Notes under the pieces: generated by a model
The model's database searches: none
What the model was told of the DNA's origin: nothing
Seen by the model: the letters and a program-made list of their open reading frames with translations, nothing else
Translations under genes and position numbers: made by a program
Part shown: piece after piece, positions 50,981-63,514 of the stretch
How positions within the stretch are numbered: position 1 is the first letter of the stretch
Layout of the letters: every line of letters starts with the position of its first letter
Assembly (NCBI RefSeq): GCF_050003625.1
Contig: NC_134397.1
Location: 149,419,526-149,483,525 of the forward strand
DNA length: 64,000 nt
Reading direction: 5' to 3'
DNA from: Haematobia irritans
Lineage: Eukaryota; Arthropoda; Insecta; Diptera; Muscidae

Positions 50981-52855
50981 TACACTGAAAAAATAGTGAA
51001 CCCACTAGGAAGAACAATTTCGGTTAATTTTAGAAGATTTTGAATATTTTTAGAAAATTGTAACTAAACAGTATTACAAACGTTGTCATCACGCCGATGT
51101 CATTAAAATAAAGAAATATTTTTCGACAAATTCAAGAAAATTTATTAGACATAATTAAGTTTTTTCACTTGTTAAAGAAAAATTTGTAGTTTCAAGGAAA
51201 AATTTGGAGTTCAAAATTGCAAGAATATCTTTAGTGACATATGAAGTTCATGATGGACGCATTTGTAGAAAACTTTGCAAATTTAAAGAAATACTGAACT
51301 ATTTTGTGGAAGACACGAATTTAGTTAATCTTTATGCTTCATCTGTGTATATTATACCCTCCACCATAGGATGGGGGGTATATTAACTTTGTCATTCCTT
51401 TTGTAACACATCGAAATATTGCTCTAAGACCCCATAAAGTATATAAATTCTGGGTCGTGGTGAAATTCTGAGTCGATCTGAGCATGTCCGTCCGTCCGTC
51501 CGTCTGTTGAAATCACGCTAACTTCCGAACGAAACAAGCTATCAACTTGAAACTTGGCCCAAGTAGTTGTTATTGATGTAGGTCGGATGGTACTGCAAAT
51601 GGGCCATATCGGTCCACTTTTACGTATAGCCCCCATATAAACGGACCCCCAAATTTGGCTTGCGAGGCCTCTAAGAGAAGCAAATTTCATCCGATCCGGC
51701 TGAAATTTGGTACATGGTGTTAGTATATGGTCTCTAACAACCATGCAAAAATTGGTCCACATCGATCAATAATTATATATAGCCCCCATATAAACCGATC
51801 CTCCGATTTGGCTGGCGAGGCCTCTAAGAGAAGCAAATTTCATCCGATCCGGCTGAAATTTGGTACATGGTGTTAGTATATGGTCTCTAAAAACCATGCA
51901 AAAATTGGTCCACATCAGTCCATAATTATATATAGCCCCCATATAAACCGATCACCAGATTTGACCTCCGGAGCCTCTTGGAAGACTAAAATTCATCTGA
52001 TTCAGTTGAAATTTGGTACGTGGTGTTAATATATGGCCTCAAATTCCCATGCAAAAATTGGTCGAAATCGGTCCATAATTATATTTAGCCCCCATATAAA
52101 CCGATCCCCAGATTTGACCTCCAAGGGCTCCTTGGAAGAGCAAAATTCATCCGATTCGGTTGAAATTTGGTACGTGATGTTAGTATATGGTATCCAACAA
52201 CCATGCAGGAATTGATTCATATCAGTCCATAGTCATATATAGCCCCCATATAAACCGATCCCGAGATTTGGTTTTGGAGCCTCTTGGAGGAGCAAATTTC
52301 ATCCGTTAACAATGCCAAACTAGGTCCATATCGGTCTATAGTTATATATAGCCCTCAGATAAATCAATCCCCAATCACACAAAAATTGGTCCATATCAAT
52401 AATTGTATATAGCCCCCATATAAGCGACCCCCATATTTCAATTCTGGCTCCCTACGTACCGTGCAAAAGTCCATATCGATTTGTAATTATTTGTAGACTT
52501 ACCTACACATACTTTTTTTTTGTCTAATGTATACCACGTATGGACTAACTCACAATTTAGAAAACGATGTTAAGAAGTTTTAAGATACCACACCCCAAGT
52601 AATCCGATTGTGGATGACTGTCTTTCGTAGAAGTTTCTACGCAATCCATGGTGGAGGGTACATAAGATTCGGCCTGGCCGAACTTACGGCCGTTTATACT
52701 TGTTTTTTTCCTCGGTTTTAGTTCATTTAACTAACGTATGCAAAAAATTCTTAGAGTAAAAGGAAATTGGATTAAAGGACATAATAATTCCATGAACTAA
52801 AATAAAGTTAAATTGACTTTAGTGAAATAGAGAGTTCACTTTTTTTTTGAGTGTA
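50981..52855. mobile_element. TACACTGAAAAA MITE interrupted by a DINE
   Basis: Inverted copy of 45770-46282: begins TACACTGAAAAAATAGTG and ends TTTTTTTTTGAGTGTA. Split at CATCTGTGTATAT by a family B DINE (51353-52702), and continues TTTTTTTCCTCGGTTTTAG. About 525 bp without the insert. Confidence 0.85.
51353..52702 (+). mobile_element. DINE family B element, intact ends
   Basis: TATACCCTCCACCATAGG...GGGGGGTATA tip, GTCCGTCCGTCCGTCTG block, about five 153-bp units, ATGGTGGAGGGTACATAAG, hairpin TTCGGCCTGGCCGAAC, TTTATACTTG end. Compared with 6395-8420 it has the short form (GTTATATATAGCCCTCAG) of the TA-expansion site. Confidence 0.85.
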
Positions 52856-52998
52856 GGAGTACAATTAGTAGTGTAGTGAAGTGTGTCAAATTTTATTGAA
52901 ATTGGTTCAGATTTAGATATAGCTCCCATATATATCGTTCGCTCGATTTACACTCATATGACCACAGAGGCAAATTTTTTCTCCGATTTAGTTGAAAT

Positions 52999-53888
<890 letters not shown>

Positions 53889-56227
53889 CCGATTGTCCTA
53901 AAATTTGGTATAGGGTCCTGTTTCGGCTCAAAGACTATCCCTATTGATTTTGGAAAAAAACGGTTCAGATTTAAATATAGCTGCCATATATGTTTTTCAT
54001 ATGTATACATATATATATTAGTCCGATTGTTCTCTAATTTGGTATAGGGTCCTGTTTCGGCTCAAAGAATATCCCTATAGATTTGGGAAAAAATCGGTTC
54101 AGATTTAAATATATCTGCCATATATGTTTTTCACCGATCTGGTCATAATTGGCGTGTATATCAACCGATCTTCCTCAAATTCCGTACATCCGAATATTTT
54201 ATGTGTCACGAAAAACTTGCAAAATATCAGCCAAATCGGTTCAGATTTAGATATAGCTCCCATATATAGCTTTTGCCCGATTTACACTCATTTGCCCACA
54301 GGGGCCAATTTGTTGCTCCGATTTAGTTGAAATTTTGCAAAGGGAGTAGAATTAGCATTGTAACTATGCGTGCAAAATTTGGTTGAAATCGGTTCAGATT
54401 TGGATATATCTCCCATATATAGCTTTCGCCCGATTTACACTCATATGACCACAAAGGCCAATTTTTAACTCCGATTTAGTTGAAATTTTGCACAGGGAGT
54501 AGAATTAGCATTGTAGCAATGAGTGCAAAATTTGGTTGACATCGGTTCAGATTTAGATATAGCTCCCATATATATGTTTTTCTGATTTCGACAAAAATGG
54601 TCCAAATACCAACATTTTCGTTGTTAAATCGCCACTGCTTAGTCGAAAAGTTGTAAAAATGAATCTAATTTTTCCTAAACTTCTTATACATATATATCGA
54701 GCGATAAATCATAAATAAACTTCTGCGAAGTTTCTTTAAAATTGCTTCAGATTTAAATGTTTCCCATATTTATACCCTTCACCACTACTGTGGTGCAGGG
54801 TATAATAACTTTGTGCATTTATATGTAACGCCAAGAAGGAAAAGTCTAGGACCCATCGTTTAGTATACCGATCGGCTTAGAATTCAATTCTGAGTCGATT
54901 TAGCGATGTCCGTCTGTCTGTCTGTATATGTAATTTTGTGTGCAAAGTACAGCGCGCAGTTTAAGTCCGATCGTCCTCAAATTTGGCACAGAGTTTTACA
55001 TTGGCTCAAAGACAATCGCTATTGATTTTGGAAAAAATGGGTTCAGATTTAGATATAGCTGCCATATATATTTATCACCGATCTGGTCATAATTGACGTA
55101 TTTATCAACGTATTTTCTCAAAATTTCGGCCAGCCAAATATTTTGGGGCTGTCGTAAGATGTGCCAAATATCAGCCAAATCGGTTCAGATTTAGATATAG
55201 CTCCCATATATATCTTTCGCCCGATTTACACCCATATGACCACGGAGGCCAAAATTATTCTCCCATTTACGTTTTTTGTGTAGATAGCAGGATTATTATT
55301 CTAACTATGTATGTCAAATTTGGTCAAAATCGGTTCATATTTAGATATAGCTCCCACATATATGTACGCCAGAGTAGGGGAAATATGGTAGAATGTTTCA
55401 TATTTTAGATCCATTTTCAATGAGAGTTTCCTCCAATTGACTCGACAGTTTCCACAGATAATACAGTTAATATGCTATTTAAGTGTGTATCCTTCACACT
55501 GTATTGCCAAACTTTCCACAGAATGGTCGATTTATAAATAAAGCTCCGACTTGTGGAAATATCGCCCGAATTGGCCAATAATATATCACAACCCACAATT
55601 GACCACTTATCTTGGCGAGATTTAACCAACATCCTTGTAAAATCGCCACTGCTGAGTAGCAAAAATTGTAAATATTACTCAAATTGTCTTATATCTCGAA
55701 AACATATGTTTCGCCCGATAAATCATAAATGCTATTTTGTACTATTGCATCAAAATTGCTCTAGCTTTATATTTCCCATATTTACTAACATTGTGTTTCA
55801 TCCCAAGGTATTAGCCGATTTAATTTTTAATTCTAGCGATTTTGTAGAAGTACAAAATATTGTCTCCAAATCTTTTCAGATATAAATCAGATATGGTAAC
55901 ACAAATTTTGGTCTACATAATGGTGAAAGGTCCCAGCAAAAAAAGAGCTTCCAAAAAAGTAGTTTGGATCCCCAATCCGTGATCCGGAAGTAGTGAAAAT
56001 TTGGATCATCTCCAATGAATTTTACATGAGCTTGTCATAGGACGGAAGTACTCCCTTTTTTGATCCTTTGGATTGCTTTAGAAGTTGTGCCCTGGAAGTT
56101 AATTTGAATGAAGAAATTTAAAAAGCGAAAAAAAATTTTTTCAACCAATTTCACTTTTTTTATCCATATGTTTTGTAACACTATTATTTTCCTATTATTT
56201 AATTTTTACAATTTGAAAAACTTTTTC

Positions 56228-56305
56228 GCTCCGACCAGGGATTGAACCTGGGTTTGCTGGCACCATAACAGAACGCCTTAGCACACTCAGCCACAAACGC
56301 CATTG
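56228..56305 (-). repeat. tRNA-like SINE sequence
   Basis: On the minus strand TGGCTGAGTGTGCTAAGGC (A-box-like) and CAGGTTCAATCCCTGGTCGG (B-box with T-arm pairing) are well formed, with a long variable region as in Ser/Leu tRNAs. The acceptor stem does not close convincingly, so I favour a tRNA-derived repeat over a functional gene. Confidence 0.45.
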
Positions 56306-56769
56306 AACATAAAGCGTCGAAAGGTCAATTCAAATGTTTGTGATATGATCGTAATACGACACCAAGGAATAACATTCGAATTGCTTCTCGAGATGTTCTT
56401 TATTAGTATGAACGAAAAAAATAAGAAACGCAGGTTCAAATCTCACCAGCGGCAATTTTTTTATCAAATAGTTTTCTAAAAAAATGTTTTTTTATCCTAT
56501 GCATCGTTTTTATTTTTTATTTTCGGCATATATTTTCGTATAAACATATTTTTTCCATTAAAAATAAAAAAAAAATTAAAAATTATGGTAATTTGCAAAA
56601 CCTTCTCAAAAGAACTTCCATGGAAGCGAAAAAGTTTATTATTATTTGTTTACCTTTTTATTATTTTTCTTTTTTTCTTTTTTTAATAGTTTTCTATTAT
56701 TTTGTAAAATTTAATTGTCCAAAATTTGCACTTAAAATAGCCTGATTGCGTTCTTTCTAATATTTGTCC

Positions 56770-57015
56770 ACAAGGACTGCATCGGAAGTAGAAAAAAATC
56801 ATTGGGGGATCCCAAGATGCGCTTTAGAAGAAATGTTTGTGTACCTGTCCAAAAGGACTGCATCGGAAGTGGAAAAAAAATCATTGGAGGGCCCCACGAT
56901 GCTCTTTACAAGAAATGCTTGTGGACTTGTCCAAAAGGACTGCATTGGAAGTTGGAAAAACTCGATGGGGGATTCTGGGATGGGCTTTAAAAGAAATGTT
57001 TGTGGAACAACTTCC
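56770..57015 (+). repeat. 82-bp tandem repeat, three units
   Basis: AAGGACTGCATCGGAAG at 56772, 56853 and (with one change) 56935. Each unit continues with GAAAAA, ATTGG.GG and AGAAATG. Periods 81 and 82, not frame preserving. Confidence 0.8.
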
Positions 57016-57292
57016 AATTTTTTTTTTTTGCTGGGGTATAATATAGTCGGCCCCGACCGACTTTACTTACTTGTTTTTTACTAAAATTGTGTTCCACCCT
57101 AGTGCATTAGCCAACTTAAATTTTGAGTCTACAGATTTTGTAAAAGTCTATCAAATTCTGTCCAAATCGAGTGATATTTAAATGTATGTATTTGGGACAA
57201 ACCTTTATATATAGCACCCAACACATTTGACGGATGTGATATGGTGTCGAAAATTTAGTCGGCCCCGCCCGACTTTAGACTTTCCTTACTTG

Positions 57293-57888
57293 TTTTTATA
57301 TAGTATCAACCTTCAAATGATTCGTGTCAAAATTTTACGTCTGTAATAATTGAAATGCCTTCAATCACAGAAATGATAGTATCAATTAAAAAATTAATTG
57401 ATCTAATTAAAAAATTAATTGATACTATTAATTTGTGTGATAGATTTTTGTTTCAACTAAAAATTTTGTTGAATCAATTAAATTTTTAATTTAATATTTC
57501 TTATATCTCAATTGAGATTTTAATATTTGCGATTGTGTTTTTTTTTCTGTGTAGATACGAAAACAAAGTCAAAGACAATTAAACAACACAACATGAGTTC
57601 GTTGAGTTCGAGAAACTTTTTTTTCACCGTTTTAACTACTAGGCATATCACCACAACGCATCATATCAAGTTTATTTATAATTATCTGTGGTGATTAGTG
57701 AATAAAAAAAATGTAAATCACTGTCGATAAAGGGACGTCATTCAAAGAAACTCTTTACACAAAACACAACCACTGTAAATGGTTATAAATAACTCATACA
57801 TCTATGAACTTGGATATCGCTTACATGATATCCATCATTCTAAGATAATCATTCGACTGTGTTGTTGCATTAGAATCGGAAATACAAA
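57293..57888 (+). promoter_or_regulatory. Upstream region and 5' leader of the adhesion-GPCR gene
   Basis: 57357-57560 is a palindrome-rich repeat (ATCAATTAAAAAATTAATTG...). 57560-57888 is apparently unique and leads to the start codon context ACAAAATGG. No convincing TATA box or initiator can be fixed by eye. Confidence 0.35.
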
Positions 57889-59203
57889 ATGGCAAAGTTT
57901 AATTGGCTCACTGGACTGGCTATTGCCTACTTAATTTGCCTAGCTGATGCAGTACAATTTTGTGATAAAGATATCTACGTAACCGACTTTAAAGTTCAAA
58001 GTTCAAATAATGCATCAATAATTGTTGATCTCGATGTTTTGGCTATTTGGTCGCCAGTTCGTACGGGTTGGCATAAAATCCAGCAATTGTGTTCAAGTCA
58101 TACTGGTTTGCCATATCAAAGAAATTGCTATCGCAATAATCAGACTGAAGCTGGAACCTGGGATACCCAGAGTCAAGAAATTTACCTCTTGGAATGTCGT
58201 ATTATTCCCAATAGTTGTGTTCCGCAGGAATTCCAACATCGGTATATACGAAAAAATAATATTTTGGAAAATCATATAAATAAATGGCCCATGGCTAAAC
58301 TTGGAGAATATGCAAACCCTGAAGATCCATGTCTATTGAATTCGGGAATTTCGGTAACACGAAAATGTGTGTTCAATAGTACAACATATACGGCCGAATG
58401 GATGAAAGGTGATAACTATACAAATGTCAAATGCTTGAAGGATTTTAAAGAGCCAATAGTAACACTAAATTTAACCAATCTCTACAAAGAAATGCAAATT
58501 AAAAACCAGACGAATAAAATCGATAATCTAGAAATAGCAAAAAAATTGACATATCTTCTCTCGAAGCCGAATACAGTGCGTACACCTGAAGATTTGAAAA
58601 TATCCACAAATATACTGGAGACCATAACAGCAACAGAAAAAAATCCCCTATTATTACCGAAGGTAATGGAGACTACAAATCTACTCATGCAGGCGGATAG
58701 GAAAGTTATTGAAACATCCAAGAGTTTGGACACTCCCAAAAATTTGTTGAAAACCGTTGAAAACTATTTGGATGATATGACCTATGTCATAATGCCAAAA
58801 AGTCAATGTCCGCAATCTGGGGAAGGTACCAGTATGACTGCTCAAAATCTTACCAGTGTTTTCTACTTGAATCCCTTCTGTTCAAATATTTCGGGAGTTG
58901 CTATTTATAGAAATTATAGTTCTTTAATACCATCCATTAAATACGATGGACCAACAAATACCTATTATCGTTATATCTATCTAAATCAATCTCTAGGTGA
59001 GATTTTACAAGAACCAAATCTTGAAGTGGCCGGATATATTCCAGAAGATGTATGGGAAAAATTACAAAAAGAATCTCCAGAGGCTTCGAACTCTATACGC
59101 TATACTTTATATCGTAATAAACATATGTTTGTCGATGGCATTGAAAATGAAATGGTAGAACCGGCAAGTTCGGTTTTAAGGCTTTCTTTGCCAGGCTATA
59201 CAG
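57889..59203 (+). CDS. Adhesion-type GPCR, first coding exon (ectodomain)
   Basis: ATG at 57889 in context ACAAAATGG, open for 438 codons to a splice donor (ACAG|GTAAGC, donor at 59204, phase 1). Residues 1-21 are a signal peptide ending in ALADA-like LADA before VQFC. Next a Cys-containing region (residues 25-140), then a hormone-receptor-motif-like block (about 148-183: CLLNSG, RKCVFNSTTYTAEWMKG, VKC). A GAIN-like region follows: helical subdomain A (about 190-300, LEIAKKLTYLLSKPN, STNILETI, LMQADRKVIETS), then the start of the beta-rich subdomain B (VFYLNPFCSNISG, ASSVLRLSLPGYTG). At least nine NxS/T sites fit an extracellular protein. The autoproteolytic GPS and the seven membrane helices are not in this exon and should lie beyond the window. 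Closest in layout to the small insect adhesion GPCRs rather than latrophilin or flamingo; exact orthology unproven. Confidence 0.72.
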
Positions 59204-59239
59204 GTAAGCTATAATTGTTATGCCAAGAGGCAAGCCAGC

Positions 59240-59370
59240 TGTTTCGGATTTCCACATTCTCATCAGTTTTTGTAGCCCGATATTAATGACGACAGATGAA
59301 TTTTGCCAATATTACCTAACAAATGAAATTAGCGGGGATTGAAGAGGATGTTGAAATCCGAAACAGTTGT
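59240..59370. mobile_element. Small fold-back element in the intron
   Basis: CTGTTTCGGATTTCCACATT and, inverted, CTGTTTCGGATTTCAACATC bound about 130 bp; 14 bp match perfectly and about 21 of 23 overall. The interior is non-coding. Probably a MITE. Confidence 0.6.
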
Positions 59371-59394
59371 CGTGGTGTGAAGACTTTAAGTTTA

Positions 59395-59620
59395 TTATAA
59401 CGTCCACCATAGGATGAAGGGTAAAAAAAATTTGTCATTTAGTTTGTAAAGCATCGAGATATGATATGATTCACTCAAGCGATGTCCGTCTGTTGAAACC
59501 ACGCCATACCCAGAATTGGCGTACGGAGTAGATTTCATCCAATCCGCTTGACATTTGGTACGAGTATGTTTAATTCTGATGCGATACAATGCTATTCAGA
59601 ACAAAAGTGTGTATAGTTGT
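59395..59620 (+). mobile_element. Decayed DINE family B 5' fragment
   Basis: CGTCCACCATAGGATGAAGG and GCGATGTCCGTCTGTTG keep the order of the family B tip, with large losses. Confidence 0.55.
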
Positions 59621-59875
59621 GGACATTGTCAAATTCCAAAAATCGAAAAAGGGCCCAATTGAAAACGAAACATAATCTCAAAAAGGAAATTTGGCTTCAT
59701 TTTCATATATTTTAATACCCAGTAAAAAAATATGGAATTACTTCTAAAGCCACAACTTTAAAAGCACTTCCAAAAATGTTCTCCCAACGTTTTTCTTTAT
59801 TTTAACTACTCAAGAATTAATTTAATTTTTTATAACGCGCTTATTTCTTATTTTTACAGGGTAATTTTAACTTTT

Positions 59876-61259
59876 TATACCCTCCACCATACTTTGTCAT
59901 TCCGTTTGTAACACATCGAAATATTGCTCTCAGACCCCATAAAGTATATTCAGGGTCGTGGTGAAATTCTGAGTCGATCTAAGCATGTCCGTCCGTCCGT
60001 CTGTTGAAATCACGCTAACTTCCGAACGAAATAAGTTATCGACTTGAAACTTAGCACAAGTAGTTGTTATTGATGTAGGTCGGATGGTATTGCAAATGGG
60101 CCATATCGGTAAACTTTTAGGTATAGCCTCCATATAAACGGACCCTCAGAATTGGCTTGCGGAGGCTCTAAGAGTAGCATATTTCATCCGATATGACTGA
60201 AATTTGGTACATGGTATCTAGCAACCATGCAAAAATTGGTCCATATCGGTCCATAATTATATATAGCCCCCATATAAACCGATCCCCAGATTTGGTTTGC
60301 GGATCCTCTAAAAGAAGCAAATTTCATCCGATCCGGTTGAAATTTGGTACGTGGTGTTAGTATGTGGTCTCTAACAACCATGCAAAAATTTGTCCATATC
60401 GGTCCATAATTATATATAGCTCTCATATAAACCGATCCCCAGATTTGGCCTCCGGAGCCACTTGCAGGAGCAAAATTCATCCGATCCGGTTGAAATTTGG
60501 TACGTGGTGTTAGTATGTGGTCTCTACCAAACACGCAAGAATTGGTCCATATCGATCCATAATTATATATAGCTCCCATATAAACCGATCCCCAGATTTG
60601 ACCTCCGGAGCCTCGTGGAAGAGCAAAATTCAACCTATTCGGTTGAAATTTGGAACGTGGTGTTAGTATGTGGTCTCTAACAAACCCGCAAGAATTGGTC
60701 CATATCGATCCATAATTATATATAGCCCCCATATAAACCGTTCCCCAGATTTGATCTCCGCAGCCTCTTTGAGAAGCAAAATTCATACAATCCGGTTGAA
60801 ATTTGGAACGTGGTGTTAGTATGTGGCCGCTAATAACCATACCAAAATTGGTCCATATCGGTCTATAGTTATATATAGCCGATCCCCAATCACACAAAAA
60901 TTGGTCCATATCGGTTCATAATCGTGGTTGCCACTCGAGCCAAAAATAATCTACCAAAATGTTATTTCTATAGAAAATTTTGGCAAAATTTTAATTCTAT
61001 TGAAAATTTTTGGCAAAATTTTAATTCTATAGATACATTTGTCAAAATTTTATTTATATAGAAACTTTAATCAAAATTTTATTTCTATAGAAAATTTTGT
61101 CAAAATTTAATTTCTATAGAAAATTTTGTCCAAATTTTACTTCTATAGAAAATGTTGTCAAAATTTTATTTCCATAGAAACTTTTGTCTATGGAAATAAA
61201 TATTTGGAATATAGAAAACTTTGGTAGTCTGAATTATATACGTATTTAATCGGCCTTTT
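59876..61259 (+). mobile_element. DINE family B element, 3' end displaced
   Basis: TATACCCTCCACCATAC tip (second half of the tip hairpin deleted), GTCCGTCCGTCTG, units exactly 153 bp apart (60251, 60404, 60557, 60710) with core ATATATAGCYCCCATATAAACC. A TTTCTATAGAAA tract at 60950-61190 ends CTGAATTATATACGTATTTAATCGG. It is cut by the family E element at 61260. Confidence 0.75.
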
Positions 61260-61864
61260 TATACCCTTCACCACTATGTAACGCCAAGAAATAGTGGTCA
61301 TAGACATCTTTTAGTATACCGATCGGCTTATAATTAAGTTCTGAGTCGATTTAGCGTTGTCCGTCTGTCTGTCTGTCCGTCCGTCCGTCCGTCCGTCCGT
61401 CTGTCTGTCTGTCTGTCTGTATATGTAATTTTGTGCACAAAGTACAGCTCGCAATTTAAGTCCGATCGTCCTCGAATTTGGAATAGGGCCGTTTCTTGGG
61501 ACAGAGACAATCGCTATTGGTTTTGGAAAAAATCGGTTAAGATTTGCATATAGCTGCCATATATATTTATCCCCGATTTGGTCATAGTTAGCGTGTTTAT
61601 CAACCGATGTTCTTGAAATACCGTACATCCAAATATTTTATGAATCTCGAAAATCTTGCAAAATATCAGCCAAATCGGTTCAGATTTAGATATAGCTCCC
61701 ATATATATCTTTCGTCCGATTTAGACTCATATGACCACAGAGGCCAAAGTTTACTACCGATCTTCGTGAAATTTTGCTCAGAGGGTAGCATTGACATTCT
61801 ACCAATGTTTGGTAAATTTGATTGAAATCGGTTCAAATTTAGATATAGCTCATATATATATAAG
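61260..61864 (+). mobile_element. DINE family E 5' part
   Basis: TATACCCTTCACCACTATG tip, a long GTCY microsatellite (61370-61419), TATAGCTCCCATATATATC core. It stops where the LTR begins at 61865. The rest is presumably on the far side of the retrotransposon, outside the window. Confidence 0.7.
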
Positions 61865-62501
61865 TGTTGGAGTCACTATCCAACTTTCCAGAGGGTAGTC
61901 ACCTAAATCCTCAGATTCGGACACCCTCGCTTGTTTGTCTTTACGTTTTCCTTTGATGATCAAGACGTCCCGTCTTTGGATGAAATTTAATTGTTCTTTC
62001 CCACTGGGGAAGGTAAATGTATTTCCATGCACTGATCTTATTGGAATGCAAAAACACGTCAGTTGGATTCACTAGCCCCTGGGGCAATACAAATATATTT
62101 TTTTTTTCTTTGGTTAAACACTTTTCCCAAAGGGATAGCTAAGCAATATTTTTCCTCCAAAGAAATAATGTCACAAATAGCTCACTGGTAAATACAAAGG
62201 CACGATAGTTCACTTCAAAACCAATGATTTTATTTTTACAAAATATAAGTACAAAAAGTTCATATAAAATTTGATTATTTCTTTTGTTTAGCACTACTAA
62301 TTGTCTCCTTTCTTGTATACTTTAAATCACAATATGGCGCTTAGAAAGAAAGAAAAAACTATATATAAAAAAAGACAATGTCAACAAAAATGAATCTAAC
62401 GCCGTCCACAAACAAGGACGGTGACGGTCATGCAAGGACTGATTAGTCCACGTTGTGTTGCATACGTCAGTGATACAACACAGCGTTTTCTCGCACCAAC
62501 A
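61865..62501 (-). repeat. 3' LTR of a Bel/Pao retrotransposon
   Basis: 637 bp bounded by TGTTGG and CCAACA. On the minus strand it starts directly after a purine-rich tract. It contains a TATATATAG box about 135 nt in (near 62360) and AATAAA-type signals near 62230. The left flank ATAAG should reappear beyond the far LTR as the target duplication; that end is outside the window. Confidence 0.85.
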
Positions 62502-62517
62502 TCCCGCCCCCCTTGCG
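62502..62517 (-). promoter_or_regulatory. Polypurine tract
   Basis: The minus strand reads GCAAGGGGGGCGGGA immediately before the LTR's TGTTGG. This is the expected plus-strand primer and fixes element orientation and LTR start. Confidence 0.85.
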
Positions 62518-62700
62518 ACTACCTCGCAATTACTTATTTCAAAACAAAAAAAGTTGTTAAAACAAAATGAAAATAAATGAATTCATGGTGGCTTATTATC
62601 TATCATATATAAATGCAGGAACCAGCCTGTTAGTATACACCCCTGGGGGTAAAAACAAAAAAAAAAAACAAAATAATTCAGTTGTTGTCTCAGAGGCACT

Positions 62701-63417
62701 TTATCCGCAAAAATTGAAGTCTCTTGCCACTTCCCCGAAGAATGTCCATCCAAAGATGGTGTTCTGGGCATACGGCAAATCACGCTCCAGTTTAGGCAGT
62801 CCCAGGTAAATCCTTTCGGCGACGTCTCGTCCCAATATAATACTTACTCCTCTCGGTAAGTGAAGGCCAGGGTCAGCTAATGCTTTGTCTGGGTAAACAT
62901 CTCTCAAGTATTGTAGATTGAGAGGTTTATCTGGCTTGGTAAGCGCCATCGGCTGTGAGTTGAGCAAGGTGGTGGTTAGTGTTCTGACATTGTTATGGAT
63001 TGAACTCAGAACCACAGGTATAGTACGTCCAAATTCTGGCCCACGTCGTGGAAGAGGCCAGCCAAGATAAATCTCGCTTTTATTCATAGATGGAATGAGA
63101 AGTGCCTTGGCTTGTACAGGAGTTTCGAGCTTCCCAGGGATTTTAACCATAACGAGAGCAGACATTGGTAACCAAACATTTCGACGTGAATTCATAGGGT
63201 GTAACAACGTATGATGAGGGAGATGGCAAATGTGACATCCCTTGGTCCTTGGGCAGTGAATTGCTACATGAGACATCCCCATACAATTGAAGCAAAAATT
63301 CCTTTCTCTTATGTAGTCCTCCTTCACTGGAGTTGGCAGCTGGAGAAAGATGCGACAATGACGCAGCGAATGCCTGGTATCGCAGAATGGGCATTTGAAC
63401 TCGTCCTTGAAACTCAT
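62701..63417 (-). CDS. Extra ORF of the Bel/Pao element: zinc knuckles plus DUF1758-like pseudo-protease
   Basis: 238 codons from ATG 63417, two bases after a good splice acceptor (TTTTTATTTATTACAG ending at 63420). Residues about 8-75 hold Gag-type Cys/His motifs: CPFCDTRHSLRHC, CFNCMGMSHVAIHC (a CCHC knuckle) and CHICHLPHHTLLH. The rest follows the DUF1758 retropepsin-like region of Bel/Pao Pol (KALADPGLHLPRG, ILGRDVAERIYLG, YAQNTIFGW). The motif that should carry the catalytic Asp (ALLDSGS in the family) reads ALLIPSM, so it should be inactive. It lies downstream of the pol C-terminus and upstream of the LTR, the place where some elements have env. It stops just after the FGW motif, so no reverse transcriptase follows. 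Confidence 0.85.
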   Translation of the reverse strand: MSFKDEFKCPFCDTRHSLRHCRIFLQLPTPVKEDYIRERNFCFNCMGMSHVAIHCPRTKGCHICHLPHHTLLHPMNSRRNVWLPMSALVMVKIPGKLETPVQAKALLIPSMNKSEIYLGWPLPRRGPEFGRTIPVVLSSIHNNVRTLTTTLLNSQPMALTKPDKPLNLQYLRDVYPDKALADPGLHLPRGVSIILGRDVAERIYLGLPKLERDLPYAQNTIFGWTFFGEVARDFNFCG

Positions 63418-63445
63418 TTCTGTAATAAATAAAAATCCAATAGTG
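63418..63445 (-). promoter_or_regulatory. Candidate splice acceptor for the extra ORF
   Basis: The minus strand ATTGGATTTTTATTTATTACAG ends at 63420, followed by AAATGAG. Placement suggests a spliced subgenomic mRNA, as known for gypsy-type env. The donor would lie outside the window. Confidence 0.55.
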
Positions 63446-63514
63446 AGGAAGAGGCAAATTTGGATACTGAGCAAGAGTAAGTGAGACAACATAAACTGGG
63501 CTGGAACTGAGATC

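Larger units (their letters stand above)
50637..52998 (+). mobile_element. DINE family C element, interrupted by a MITE
   Basis: Tip TATACCCTGCGCCTTTGG...GGAACAGGGTATTATAAG, GTCCGTCTGTCC block, ATATAGCTCCCATATATATCC core. Broken at AAATTTTGCAC (50980) by the MITE 50981-52855, then resumes GGAGTACAATTAGTAG. The corresponding uninterrupted phrase is AATTTTGCACAGGAAGTAG near 19315. 3' part lost after about 52998. Confidence 0.75.
55934..57033. mobile_element. CAGCAAAAAAA-ended element, class unknown
   Basis: Left end CAGCAAAAAAAGAGC..., right end ...TTTTTTTTTTTTGCTG form short inverted termini with GGAAGT-like motifs just inside both. The interior has a tRNA-like segment (56228-56310, minus), a second B-box-like phrase (GGTTCAAATCTCACCAGC, 56431) and three tandem units of about 82 bp (56772, 56853, 56935; AAGGACTGCATCGGAAGT). 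No protein family recognised in its short frames. Confidence 0.5.
54771..57073 (+). mobile_element. DINE family E element (itself interrupted)
   Basis: Tip TATACCCTTCACCACTACTG...GGTGCAGGGTATA, GTCCGTCTGTCTGTCTG block, units with TATAGCTCCCATATATATC cores, 3' GGTATAATATAGTCGGCCC hairpin region and ACTTACTTG. Interrupted at 55934-57033 by a CAGCAAAAAAA-ended block. Confidence 0.7.

Noticed and set aside
61865..62501. Alternative reading of the TGTTGG...CCAACA block as a solo LTR or MITE
   Set aside because: A polypurine tract and Bel/Pao coding sequence follow directly in the right orientation.
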